This document shows positions 24,886-33,435 of a stretch of 64,000 nt of DNA, piece after piece. The first letter of the stretch is position 1. The number at the start of each line of letters is the position of its first letter. The stretch covers positions 244,157 to 308,156 of the forward strand of contig NZ_RZIJ01000004.1 of the NCBI RefSeq assembly GCF_003989665.1, written 5' to 3'. This DNA is from Azospirillum doebereinerae (lineage in GTDB: Bacteria > Pseudomonadota > Alphaproteobacteria > Azospirillales > Azospirillaceae). The notes under the pieces are model-generated. The model was given only the letters and a program-made list of their open reading frames with translations. It did not search any database and was not told the DNA's origin. The position numbers and the translations under genes are program-made.

Positions 24886-25428
24886 ATGCCGCCCGCCCGC
24901 CGCCCCCGTTCGCCGAAAAGCGCCCCCGAAACCGCGTCCGATCAGCCAGCGGTGCTGCACCTGACGCGCTTCCTGCCCTACCGCCTGTCGGTGCTGGCCA
25001 ACACGGTCAGCCACACGGTGGCGAAGCTGTACGAGAAGCGGTTCGGCATCACCATCCCGGAATGGCGCATCATCGCCGTGCTGGGCGGCGGCGAGACGCT
25101 GAGCGCCGGCGAGATCGCCCAGCGCACCGCCATGGACAAGGTGCAGGTCAGCCGGGCCATCAGCCGCATGCTGGACTCGGAACTGATCCTGCGCGAATCG
25201 GGCGACACCGACCGCCGCAAGGCGCTGCTGACCCTGACCCCGAAGGCGTTGGCGATCTACGCGGAGATCGTGCCGATGGCGCTCGCCTATGAGGCCAAGC
25301 TGACCGACGCCCTGCCGGAGGAGGAGCACGCCCTGCTCGACCGGCTGATCGCCCGGCTCCAGGCCCGCGCCGACCAGTTGGCCGCCGCTCCCCCGGCCAC
25401 GGCGGAGCTGGAGCCGGCGGAGGACTGA
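24886..25428 (+). CDS. MarR-family transcriptional regulator
   Basis: The 180-residue protein has the MarR winged-helix core: EWRIIAVLGGGETLSAGEIAQRTAMDKVQVSRAISRML, and the wing DTDRRKALLTLTPKA, in which the DRR motif is conserved. MarR dimers respond to small aromatic ligands. The gene diverges from the fumarylacetoacetase-family hydrolase and probably controls it and itself. An Arg/Pro-rich tail precedes the core, and an acidic tail follows it. Confidence 0.92.
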   Translation: MPPARRPRSPKSAPETASDQPAVLHLTRFLPYRLSVLANTVSHTVAKLYEKRFGITIPEWRIIAVLGGGETLSAGEIAQRTAMDKVQVSRAISRMLDSELILRESGDTDRRKALLTLTPKALAIYAEIVPMALAYEAKLTDALPEEEHALLDRLIARLQARADQLAAAPPATAELEPAED

Positions 25429-25457
25429 CGGCAGGGAACCGGGTGGCGCACCGCGCC

Positions 25458-26075
25458 TCAGGCGCCCTTCACCCGGTGCAGCGGCTGGCTGGTGCCGGCG
25501 TCCACACGGGCGCGGTCCGGTTCCACCGCCTCCAGCGGCGCGCAGGCGATCATCGTCGCGCGGGACCGCCGGGCGAGGCGCTGGTACTCCAGCGTGCCCT
25601 CGGCCTTCCAGGCGATCTCGTCGGGGCGCAGTTCGCGCACCAGCTTGGCCGGCAGCCCGGCCACCAGCGTGCGCGGCGGCACCACGAAGCCCGCCTTGAC
25701 GAAGGCCATGGCGGCGACCACCGCCTCCTCGCCGATCACGGCGCCGTCCATCACCACCACGTTCATGCCGACCAGCGCGCCCTGTTTCACCACGCAGCCG
25801 TGCAGCACCGCGCCATGGCCGACATGGCCGTCGGCCTCGACGACGGCGTCGTGGCCGGGAAAGGCGTGCAGGGTGCAGTTGTCCTGCACGTTGCTGCCCG
25901 CCTCCAGCACGATCCGGCCGAAATCGCCGCGCAGGCTGGCGCAGGGGCCGACGTAGCAGCCGGGACCGACCACCACGTCGCCGATCAGCACGGCCGACGG
26001 GTGCACGAAGGCGGTCGGATCGATGACGGGAACCACGCCGTCGATGGCGTAGACGGTGGGACGCGGCAGGCTCAT
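25458..26075 (-). CDS. paaY: PaaY-type gamma-carbonic-anhydrase-fold protein
   Basis: The 205-residue protein is a left-handed beta-helix of hexapeptide repeats (VIDPTAFVHPSAVLIGDVVVG, HVGHGAVLHGCVVKQGALVG) with the gamma-carbonic anhydrase histidines (for example NCTLHAFPG and GHVGHGAVLHG). The C-terminal extension EYQRLARRSRATMIACAPLEAVE is that of PaaY/CaiE rather than of general carbonic anhydrases. PaaY is a thioesterase that protects phenylacetate metabolism from stalled CoA esters. It strengthens the reading of this region as an aromatic-acid island. GAGGA lies ten bases before the ATG at 26075. Confidence 0.88.
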   Translation of the reverse strand: MSLPRPTVYAIDGVVPVIDPTAFVHPSAVLIGDVVVGPGCYVGPCASLRGDFGRIVLEAGSNVQDNCTLHAFPGHDAVVEADGHVGHGAVLHGCVVKQGALVGMNVVVMDGAVIGEEAVVAAMAFVKAGFVVPPRTLVAGLPAKLVRELRPDEIAWKAEGTLEYQRLARRSRATMIACAPLEAVEPDRARVDAGTSQPLHRVKGA

Positions 26076-26514
26076 GGCGGAAAGGTCCTCACAACGGTTG
26101 GGCTGCCCAACGCTACACCGCCGCAATCCGTCCGCCATGCCGATTTTCCGCGGTCGCTCGCATGTCTGCCTCGCGGCGCTGGTTAAACGCTCCAAGCGCC
26201 CGCCTGGGCGTCATCCCAAAGTCCGGCCCTTCAAACACACGGGTTGCGAAAAACAACTTCGCCACAAAAACGCGCATCTCTTTACAAACCCCTCAGTTGT
26301 TTATTCCGGAAAATCGCAGAGCTTCTTTTTTCGCAATCAACCGCCATTTGCAATTTTGACGATATTTTTCGGCATATGTTTTTTGCGGATATGCGTTGAA
26401 TCACATTTTAAACTGTGAACATCATACCCATAGGTTTAGTCATTCACAGAAAATATATTATTAGAGAGACTAAACCATCAAAAACACAATTTCCGGTCAA
26501 CCGGGGGAACGAAA
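26076..26514. other. AT-rich intergenic region upstream of the repeat protein
   Basis: This 439-base stretch contains the promoter of paaY at its left end. From about 26220 to 26500 it is strongly AT-rich (runs such as CTTTTTTCG and ATATATTATTAG), unlike almost everything else in the window. It ends in the leader stem-loop described at 26433. I see no gene in it; short frames reading through it have no coding signature. Confidence 0.75.
26433..26476 (+). promoter_or_regulatory. Leader stem-loop upstream of the repeat protein
   Basis: A perfect 9-bp inverted repeat, GGTTTAGTC (26433-26441) and GACTAAACC (26468-26476), with a 26-base AT-rich loop containing ATATATTA, ends 38 bases before the start codon. 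It could be an operator around a -10 element or an mRNA structure near the ribosome binding site. Confidence 0.5.
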
Positions 26515-28776
26515 ATGGCTGCAACAGCAAACGGCACAACCGATTTCGATGCGCTGAACTATCTGGCCGCCAATCCCGATCTCATTCGCACCTTCGGCCT
26601 CGATCTCGCCGCGGCCTCGCGGCATTACGAGACGCTCGGCCGAACCGAAGGGCGCGCCCTGTCTTTCGATTCGCTGGGTTATCTCGCCGGCAATACCGAT
26701 CTCCTTCGCGCCGTCGGGGCCGACACCACCGCGGCGACGCAGCATTACGTCCGCTACGGCTATGCCGAGGGACGCGCGACCTCCTTCGATGCGCTGGGTT
26801 ACGTCTCCGCGAACGCCGATCTGATCGGCGCCATCGGCGCCAACCAGCAGAGCGCCAAGCAGCATTACGTCGCCTTCGGGTTCAAGGAAGGAAGGACCAC
26901 CTATTTCAACGCCGGCGGCTATCTGGCGGCGAACGCCGACATCTACGCGGCCGTCGGCGCCGACCTCGACGCCGCCCGCCTGCACTACATCCAGCACGGG
27001 TTCCAGGAGGGCCGCCAGTTCCAGGTCGACGACTACGCCGAGAACACCACCACGCTGGGCCGCCTCGCCGTCAGCAACGGCCGCACGACCGGCATGATCG
27101 AGCGCCCCTACGACGTGGACTGGTTCCGGACCTCGATGGTCCAGGGCACGACCTACACGCTCTCGGTGCGCTTCGCCACCACGGGGCTGCACGACTTCGC
27201 CCTGGTCGACGGGTCCGGGAACACCCTGGCGAGCGACCGCGACAAGGATGGCGACGGGGTCTACACGGTGTCGTACCGGCCGACCGTGAGCGGTTCCTAC
27301 TACGCCGCCGTCAGCGGCTTCGACGTCGGCCTCTACACGCTGACGGCCAGCAACGATGGAGCCACGACCACCCTTCCCACGACCACCCCCTTCGGCGATC
27401 TTCCCGACGACCCGTCGACCCCCGGACGCCTGACCGTGAACGGCATCGTAAACGGCCTCATCGACCGCTCGGGCGACAAGGACTGGTACGCGATCACCCT
27501 CAACGCCGGTGTCATGTACCGCTTCGAAGCGCCATCACAGGATAATCTTGGGATCAAGGTCTATTCCGACGGCAACACGGTGTTGCCGCACACCAATGTG
27601 GATCTTTTCACCGGCAAAAACGCGATCATCGTGACGCCAACCACCACCGCCACCTATTATGTGGAGGTTTCCGGCGGCAGCTCCGCCAATCTGCCTTACA
27701 CGCTGCGGTCATCCGTTGGCGACGATTACGGCAGCACGCCGGCCACGGCCGGACAAATAACCGTCGGCACGGCCATCTCCGTCGTAAGCAATTACGCGTA
27801 CGACATTGATTGGCTTGCCGCAACGCTGACAAAGGGATCGACCTACCAACTGAATGGGACCTCGAACGCGATGGACCCGACGGTGACGCTCTACGACGCC
27901 CAGGGCTTCCGTGTATCGACCAACGACCTAGCCCCTTTCTCCTCGAATATTTCCCAAGAGGTCACGATTACCACGACCGGCACCTATTATTGGGCATTCG
28001 GAGCGCGTTCGGTTGGCGCTCATAACGCCACAATACAGGAAACCTCAAGGAATCCCGGCTTCGTCGACGATTACGGCAACAGCTTCGGCACGGCTGGCCG
28101 CTTGACCATGAACGCGACGACTCAAGGCGCCCTCGAATACCGCAAGGACACGGATTATCTGTCCGTATCCCTGGAGAAAGGGAAAAGCTACAGCTTCGTG
28201 GTCGACGGCCCCGCGCTCGGCAACACCCGGTTCGACATCTTCAGTCCCGGGAACAACGCCGCCTACCTGAAGCCGACACGAACGGAGAACGGCAAGTCGT
28301 TCTATGACTACACCGCCTGCGCGACGGGGAATTTCGTCGTCTCCATCGACAGCAGCGACTACAAGCTGGGCTCCTACAGCATCACGACCACCGACAACGG
28401 CATGGTGGACGAGTACGCCAACGATGCCACGACCGCCGGCCGGTTGGCCATCGGCGGCAGCGTCAACGGTCGCATCGACTATTACGGGATCGACGAATTC
28501 CAGGGGGACACCGACTGGATCGCCCTGTCCCTGGACGCCGGCCAAAGCTACTCCCTCTCCATGCGCAGTGAGTCAAGCAACACCCGCCTGTCTCTGCTGG
28601 ACGCGCTGGGGCACAGCTACGGAGCCTCTCCGTACGTCAACGCCAGCGGCGACTACAGCCTGATGATCACACCGGTGACGTCCGGTACCTACTACGCCAG
28701 CGTGTCCAGGCCCGACGGCGAGCGCAGCTCTGCGCTCAACGGCTACACGCTGACGGCCGGCCTGTACGGCGCCTGA
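26515..28776 (+). CDS. Large modular protein: four 40-residue repeats and five PPC-like domains
   Basis: The 753-residue protein has no signal peptide. Residues 11-170 are four exact 40-residue repeats of the pattern FDALxYLAANxDLI...GAD...AxxHY...GxxEGR. Then come five domains of about 100-120 residues, each opening with a DDY..xxxTAGRL-type strand, a DxDW motif (YDVDWFRT, GDKDWYAI, YDIDWLAA, KDTDYLSV, GDTDWIAL) and closing with SGTYYxxV, like bacterial pre-peptidase C-terminal (PPC) domains. Such modules occur in secreted or surface proteins. Without an N-terminal signal, type I secretion is a reasonable guess, but no transporter gene is adjacent. GGGGGAA precedes the ATG. The second half uses more AT-rich codons than neighbouring genes, a possible sign of transfer. 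Confidence 0.82.
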   Translation: MAATANGTTDFDALNYLAANPDLIRTFGLDLAAASRHYETLGRTEGRALSFDSLGYLAGNTDLLRAVGADTTAATQHYVRYGYAEGRATSFDALGYVSANADLIGAIGANQQSAKQHYVAFGFKEGRTTYFNAGGYLAANADIYAAVGADLDAARLHYIQHGFQEGRQFQVDDYAENTTTLGRLAVSNGRTTGMIERPYDVDWFRTSMVQGTTYTLSVRFATTGLHDFALVDGSGNTLASDRDKDGDGVYTVSYRPTVSGSYYAAVSGFDVGLYTLTASNDGATTTLPTTTPFGDLPDDPSTPGRLTVNGIVNGLIDRSGDKDWYAITLNAGVMYRFEAPSQDNLGIKVYSDGNTVLPHTNVDLFTGKNAIIVTPTTTATYYVEVSGGSSANLPYTLRSSVGDDYGSTPATAGQITVGTAISVVSNYAYDIDWLAATLTKGSTYQLNGTSNAMDPTVTLYDAQGFRVSTNDLAPFSSNISQEVTITTTGTYYWAFGARSVGAHNATIQETSRNPGFVDDYGNSFGTAGRLTMNATTQGALEYRKDTDYLSVSLEKGKSYSFVVDGPALGNTRFDIFSPGNNAAYLKPTRTENGKSFYDYTACATGNFVVSIDSSDYKLGSYSITTTDNGMVDEYANDATTAGRLAIGGSVNGRIDYYGIDEFQGDTDWIALSLDAGQSYSLSMRSESSNTRLSLLDALGHSYGASPYVNASGDYSLMITPVTSGTYYASVSRPDGERSSALNGYTLTAGLYGA

Positions 28777-28796
28777 GCCACGAAAGGACGAGGGTG

Positions 28797-28827
28797 CAGG
28801 CGCCGGGATCGCATCCCTCGGCGCCTG
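28797..28827 (+). terminator. Hairpin after the repeat protein
   Basis: CAGGCGCCGGGAT (28797-28809) pairs with ATCCCTCGGCGCCTG (28813-28827) around a 3-base loop with a small bulge. It begins 21 bases after the stop codon. There is no clear T-run, so it may be a terminator or a stabilising 3' end. Confidence 0.6.
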
Positions 28828-29067
28828 TCCGTCCTCCAACGGTGGCGATAGCCCGCCGGGAGTCGGGAAACGCCGCCCGAAGGCCCCGCAAGACGCTTGT
28901 TCGCCGCCGGAAAAGGATTCTACAACAAGGGGGAGGCCGATGTTTCGCGGACGGCCGGGCCCCCGGCGCGCCCACCCCCGTCCGCATGTTCGGCCACCCC
29001 CGCCGCCCCTGGCTCCGGTTCGGTCAGGCGGGGTCGCGAAGCTCGACCGGAACGAGGATCCCCTGCG

Positions 29068-29325
29068 ATGTCGACCCAACACAAGCAAGCCATGGATGCG
29101 GTCCTGCAAGCCGCCGCGCACGACATCGTCGTCACCCTGAAGGAGCGTGAGGTCGAGGATCGCCACAGCGAAGAGGCCGACCTCGCCGTGCTCGACGTGG
29201 CGATCCTGCACGCCTACCGCGTCTTCATGCGCATCTGCGAGGAGAACGGGATGGAGGTTGACGCCGGCTATTTCGCCGACCTCGCCGCCGATCTCGCCGA
29301 GGAAGTCGCCCAGGACGAGGATTGA
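29068..29325 (+). CDS. Small acidic alpha-helical protein, function unknown
   Basis: The 85-residue protein is predicted to be helical and acidic, ending in DLAADLAEEVAQDED. It has no signal or membrane segment. GAGGA lies ten bases before the ATG, and the coding statistics are those of the neighbours. It precedes the flavoprotein gene by 85 bases. I do not recognise the family. In size and acidic tail it recalls the protein at 60068, but no shared motif is evident. Confidence 0.65.
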   Translation: MSTQHKQAMDAVLQAAAHDIVVTLKEREVEDRHSEEADLAVLDVAILHAYRVFMRICEENGMEVDAGYFADLAADLAEEVAQDED

Positions 29326-29410
29326 TCGCACGGGTTCTCCCCCTCCCTCCCACGCCCCGGCGCCGGGGGGAGGGGAAAAACGCCTTCCTCCGTCTGAAAG
29401 TCACCGCCCC

Positions 29411-30634
29411 TTGTCCGCCGCCCCCAATTTCTCCCCCGACGTCGCGGTCATCGGCGCCGGTCCCGCCGGTCTGATGGCGGCGGAGGTCGCGGCCGGCGCC
29501 GGCCTCTCCGTCGCGGTGTTCGACCACACGCCCAGCCCGGCGCGCAAGCTGCTGCTGGCCGGGCGCGGCGGGCTCAACCTGACGCATTCCGAACCGCTCG
29601 ACCGCTTTCTGCCGCGCTACGGTGCTCAAGAAGCGCTGTTCCGCGACCTGCTGGCCGGCTTCTCGCCCGAAGAGCTGCGCGGCTGGGCGGCGGGGCTCGG
29701 CATCGAGACCTTCGTCGGCAGCAGCGGGCGCGTCTTCCCGGTCCAGATGAAGGCGTCCACGCTGGTGCGCGCGTGGCTGCGCCGGCTGGGTGGGCTGGGC
29801 GTCACCCTGCACAGCCGCCACCGTTGGACCGGCTGGGACGCCGAGGGGCGCTTGACCCTGCGCGATCCCACGGGCGCCACCGTCACCGCCGCCCCGCGCG
29901 CGACCCTGTTGGCGCTGGGCGGGGCGAGCTGGCCGCGCACCGGCTCCGATGGGGGGTGGACCGGAATCCTCGCGGCACAGGGGGTGGAGATCGTCCCGCT
30001 GCGCCCGTCCAACATGGGCTTCGAGGTGCCCTGGTCCGATCACCTGCGCGAGCGCTTCGCCGGCCAGCCGGTCAAGAGCGTCGGCCTGTCCGCCGCCGGG
30101 CGGCGCCTGAAGGGCGAGTTCGTCATCACCGAAACCGGCATCGAGGGCGGCGCCGTCTACGCGCTGAGCGCCCCCTTGCGCGACGCCATCGCGGCGGAGG
30201 GGTGGGCGGCACTGACGCTGGATTTGCTGCCCGATCTGGCGGAGGCCGAGGTTCTCAAGCGCCTGCGCCGCCGGGGAGCGGAATCGCTGGCGACCTTCCT
30301 GAAGAAGTCCCTGTCGCTGAGCGGCCCGCGCGCCGCCCTGCTGCGCGAGTTCGCGTCCGCCGCCGAACTGGCCGACCCGGTGACGCTGGCCCGCCGCATC
30401 AAGGCGCTGCCGATGGTGCTGACCGGCATCCGGCCCATCGACCGCGCCATCTCCAGCGCGGGCGGCGTGGCGCTGTCCGAACTGGACGAGCGCTTGATGC
30501 TGAAGCGCCGGCCCGGCGTCTTCCTGGCCGGCGAGATGCTGGACTGGGAGGCGCCGACCGGCGGCTATCTGCTGCAAGGCTGCTTCGCGATGGGCGTCGC
30601 GGCCGGGCGCGGGATGATCGGCCGGCTGGGGTAA
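29411..30634 (+). CDS. NAD(P)/FAD-dependent flavoprotein of the YhiN/BaiN-like family
   Basis: The 407-residue protein starts with a dinucleotide-binding motif VAVIGAGPAGLMAAEVA, followed by the family motif KLLLAGRGGLNLTHSE and FPVQMKAST. The C-terminus has the FAD-binding GVFLAGEMLDWEAPTGGYLLQGCFAMG. These are features of the TIGR03862/HI0933-type flavoproteins, whose reactions are mostly unknown. The start is taken as TTG at 29411, directly before the Rossmann fold; no ATG lies in frame nearby and the ribosome binding site is poor. It is convergent with the penicillin-binding protein gene, four bases apart. Confidence 0.85.
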   Translation: MSAAPNFSPDVAVIGAGPAGLMAAEVAAGAGLSVAVFDHTPSPARKLLLAGRGGLNLTHSEPLDRFLPRYGAQEALFRDLLAGFSPEELRGWAAGLGIETFVGSSGRVFPVQMKASTLVRAWLRRLGGLGVTLHSRHRWTGWDAEGRLTLRDPTGATVTAAPRATLLALGGASWPRTGSDGGWTGILAAQGVEIVPLRPSNMGFEVPWSDHLRERFAGQPVKSVGLSAAGRRLKGEFVITETGIEGGAVYALSAPLRDAIAAEGWAALTLDLLPDLAEAEVLKRLRRRGAESLATFLKKSLSLSGPRAALLREFASAAELADPVTLARRIKALPMVLTGIRPIDRAISSAGGVALSELDERLMLKRRPGVFLAGEMLDWEAPTGGYLLQGCFAMGVAAGRGMIGRLG

Positions 30635-30638
30635 GCCT

Positions 30639-32930
30639 CTACCGCACGCTGTTGTGCCCGTAATCGTACTGCACCTTCGGCGCGCTTCCGCCGCCGGCCA
30701 GCTTGTCGATCAGCGAGCCGATGCCGCTGTCGGCGCGCGGGGCATGCGCCGCCGGGGCGGCCGGGGCCGGACCCGCCGGGCGGGCGCCGTCCGCCGAGGC
30801 CACCGGCACCGCCCAAGCGGGGGCGCCGTCCAGGCCGGGCAGCGGGCGCGGCGGCTTGCCGGCGTGGGCGTCCATCATGAAGCCCTGCCACAGCTTGGCC
30901 GGCAGCGTGCCGCCGGTGACCTTCCTCATCGCCTCGTTGTTGTCGTTGCCGAGCCACACCCCGGCCACCAGATCGGCGGTGAAGCCGACGAACCACGCGT
31001 CGTGGTAATCCTGCGTCGTGCCCGACTTGGCCGCCGCCGGGCGGTCGAGCCGGGCGCCCTTGCCGGTGCCGAACTCCATCACGCCCGCCATCATGCGCGA
31101 CAGCTGCACCGCGTGGACCGGATCGACCACCGCCGCGCTGCCCCCGCCCTGCCGGCGGTACAGCACGGTGCCGTCGCGGTTCTTGATTTCGCTGATGGCG
31201 TAGCCCCAGACCGGCGCCCCCCGGTTGGCGATCCCGGCGTAGGCGCGGACCAGCTCCAGCAACGTTACCTCGCTGGTGCCGAGCGCCAGCGACAGATCCT
31301 TGGTCAGCGGCGCGGCGATGCCCAGCCCGGCGGCGACGCGGCGGATGCGGTCGGTGCCGATGCGGTCGGTCAGCCGCACAGTGGCGGTGTTGGACGAATG
31401 GGCCAGCGCGGTGGCCAGCGTGATGTTGCCGCGGAACTTGCCGTCGTAGTTGCCGGGGCTCCAGTCGCCGATCTGCAGCGGCGCGTCCTCGATCAGGCTG
31501 TCGGGCGCCCAGCCGGCCTCCAGCCCCGCCAGATAGACGAAGGGCTTGAAGGCGGAGCCCGGCTGCCGCATCGCCTGGGTGGCGCGGTTGTACTCGCTGC
31601 CGTCGTAGTCGCGGCCGCCGACCAGCGCGCGCACCGCCCCGTCCGGGCTCATGGCGACCAGCGCGCCCTGCCGCACGTTGGCGGCGGCGCCGGGGCCGGA
31701 CAGCAGGGCCTCCAGCCGCTGCTCGGCGGCGCGCTGCATCTTCAGGTCCAGCGTGGTGCGGACGATGACGTCGCCGTGCTCGGGGCCGACGAAGCCCGAC
31801 ACCAGATCGGTCACCCAGTCGGCGAAGTAGCGGCCGTCGCCGCCCGGCTTGCGGCGCGGGGCCGGGGGGGCGTCGCGGGCGGCTTCGAGCTGCTGGGTGG
31901 TGATGAAGCCGGCGTCGACCATGGCGGCCATGACGATGCGGGCGCGCACCGCCGATTCGTCCGGGTTGGAGGTCGGGGCGTAGCGCGACGGCGCCTTCAG
32001 CAGCGCGGCCAGCACCGCCGATTCGCGCAAATCCACCTGGGTCGCCGGCTTGCCGAAATAGGTGCGCGAGGCCGCGTCCACCCCGAAGGTCCCGGCGCCG
32101 AGGTAGACGCGGTTCAGGTAGGCGGTGAGGATCTGGTCCTTGGTGAAGCGGTGCTCCAGCCACAGCGCCAGCATCGCCTCCTGGATCTTGCGCTTGAGCG
32201 ACTTCTCGGCCGTCAGGAACAGGTTCTTGGCGAGCTGCTGGGTGATGGTGGAGCCGCCCTGCACCGCGCGCCCGGTCCGCCAGTTGACGTAGACGGCGCG
32301 CATCAGCCCGATCGGATCGATGCCGAAATGGCTGTAGAAGCGCCGGTCCTCGATGGCCAGCACGGCGTTGACGAGGTGCGGCGGCAGGTCGCTGACGCCC
32401 AGCGTCGTGCCGTGCAGGTCGCCGAAGCGCGCGAATTCGGTCCCGTCAGCGGCCAGCACCGTCACCGAGGCGCGCCGTTCGAACTGCGCCACCTTGGAGA
32501 TGTCCGGCAGGTCGAGCGCGAACCACGCCAGCACGGCGCCGAGCCCGACCCCGCACCAGATCGCGGCGACCAGCCCCCAATGGACCAGACCGCGCAGCCA
32601 ACCCCCGCCGTTGCCGCGCGGCGCCGGGCGCTTGGGCGGGGCGGGGCGCTTCGGCGGCTTGGACGGCGGCGGGCGGGACGAGGACGGGGGCCGGGCGGGC
32701 GGCGGCGGGGGTGGCGGCTTGGCCTTGCCGCGCGGCAGCTTGGGCAGGGACAGGCCCTTGCCGGACAGCTTGGCCGACAGGGGGCCGGACAGCGTCCCGG
32801 ACAGGGAGCCGAACGGCTTCGGGTCGTCCTGGCTGTGGACGGGGCGCGGTCCCGCGAAAAGCTGATCCGGTCGGTCGGCGGTCACGGCGCGGTCGCTGCC
32901 CCTTGGTTCCAGACACTGTCCGGCGGCCAT
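30639..32930 (-). CDS. Class A penicillin-binding protein (PBP1A/1C-type)
   Basis: The 763-residue bifunctional peptidoglycan synthase has a long Pro/Lys/Arg-rich cytoplasmic N-terminus (about 60-110) and one membrane anchor (about 112-138). A glycosyltransferase domain carries AIEDRRFYSHFGID and QGGSTITQQLAKN. The transpeptidase domain has the SxxK motif in PGSAFKPF, SxN in HSSNTATV and the KSGTTQD box. It polymerises and crosslinks peptidoglycan in the periplasm. All catalytic residues are visible. The C-terminal 60 residues are Ala/Pro-rich and end in YDYGHNSVR. The start at 32930 has a weak site (TCAGGG). Confidence 0.95.
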   Translation of the reverse strand: MAAGQCLEPRGSDRAVTADRPDQLFAGPRPVHSQDDPKPFGSLSGTLSGPLSAKLSGKGLSLPKLPRGKAKPPPPPPPARPPSSSRPPPSKPPKRPAPPKRPAPRGNGGGWLRGLVHWGLVAAIWCGVGLGAVLAWFALDLPDISKVAQFERRASVTVLAADGTEFARFGDLHGTTLGVSDLPPHLVNAVLAIEDRRFYSHFGIDPIGLMRAVYVNWRTGRAVQGGSTITQQLAKNLFLTAEKSLKRKIQEAMLALWLEHRFTKDQILTAYLNRVYLGAGTFGVDAASRTYFGKPATQVDLRESAVLAALLKAPSRYAPTSNPDESAVRARIVMAAMVDAGFITTQQLEAARDAPPAPRRKPGGDGRYFADWVTDLVSGFVGPEHGDVIVRTTLDLKMQRAAEQRLEALLSGPGAAANVRQGALVAMSPDGAVRALVGGRDYDGSEYNRATQAMRQPGSAFKPFVYLAGLEAGWAPDSLIEDAPLQIGDWSPGNYDGKFRGNITLATALAHSSNTATVRLTDRIGTDRIRRVAAGLGIAAPLTKDLSLALGTSEVTLLELVRAYAGIANRGAPVWGYAISEIKNRDGTVLYRRQGGGSAAVVDPVHAVQLSRMMAGVMEFGTGKGARLDRPAAAKSGTTQDYHDAWFVGFTADLVAGVWLGNDNNEAMRKVTGGTLPAKLWQGFMMDAHAGKPPRPLPGLDGAPAWAVPVASADGARPAGPAPAAPAAHAPRADSGIGSLIDKLAGGGSAPKVQYDYGHNSVR

Positions 32931-33123
32931 CCCTGATCGCGGCCGCGTCCGTCATATAACGCCCGCCCCGCCCGCCTCGAAAGGGGTGGATCGGCCGGGC
33001 GGATTTTTGTCCCGCGACCGTGGCGAAAGGATGACGGTTTCTTCCATCGGGCGCTGCGTGAACCCACAGGCGGCCGGCGCTGTTGTGTCCTGCGAGACAT
33101 TCGCCCTTTCCGGAGTTCCCGCG

Positions 33124-33435
33124 ATGCCAAAGCCCCTGACCCTGTCCGTTCCCCATTCGCTCGGCCGCGCGGAGGCCAAGCGGCGTCTGGTCGACGGCAT
33201 GGGCGACGCGCGCGCCCGGCTGAGCGCCGTCGCCACCAGCATCGACGACCATTGGACCGACGACCGGCTGGACTTCCGCGTGGTCGCCCTGGCCCAGACC
33301 GTGAGCGGCCACATCGACGTGCTGGAGGACCGGGTCGAGGTCGAGGTCGAACTGCCCTGGGCGCTCGGCATGCTGGCCGACCGCCTCAAGACCAAGCTGA
33401 CCAAGCAGGGCACGCTGATGCTGGAGAAGAAGTGA
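33124..33435 (+). CDS. Polyhydroxyalkanoic acid system family protein
   Basis: The 103-residue protein matches the small PHA-system family (PHA_gran_rgn): it begins LSVPHSLGRAEAKRRLVDGM, then WTDDRLDFRVVALAQTVSGHIDVLEDRVEVEVELPW, and ends in LADRLKTKLTKQG. It is soluble and may bind PHA granules or a related surface; the function is not established. GGAG lies nine bases before the ATG. No PHA synthase or depolymerase gene is nearby. Confidence 0.8.
   Translation: MPKPLTLSVPHSLGRAEAKRRLVDGMGDARARLSAVATSIDDHWTDDRLDFRVVALAQTVSGHIDVLEDRVEVEVELPWALGMLADRLKTKLTKQGTLMLEKK

Noticed and set aside
26076..26514. AT-rich region as an insertion-sequence remnant or attachment site.
   Set aside because: No transposase or integrase fragment, terminal inverted repeats or target duplication could be seen.
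30654..32936. A 760-codon plus-strand frame over the penicillin-binding protein gene.
   Set aside because: Antisense to a gene with all catalytic motifs; the translation has no domain and a shadow-like composition.
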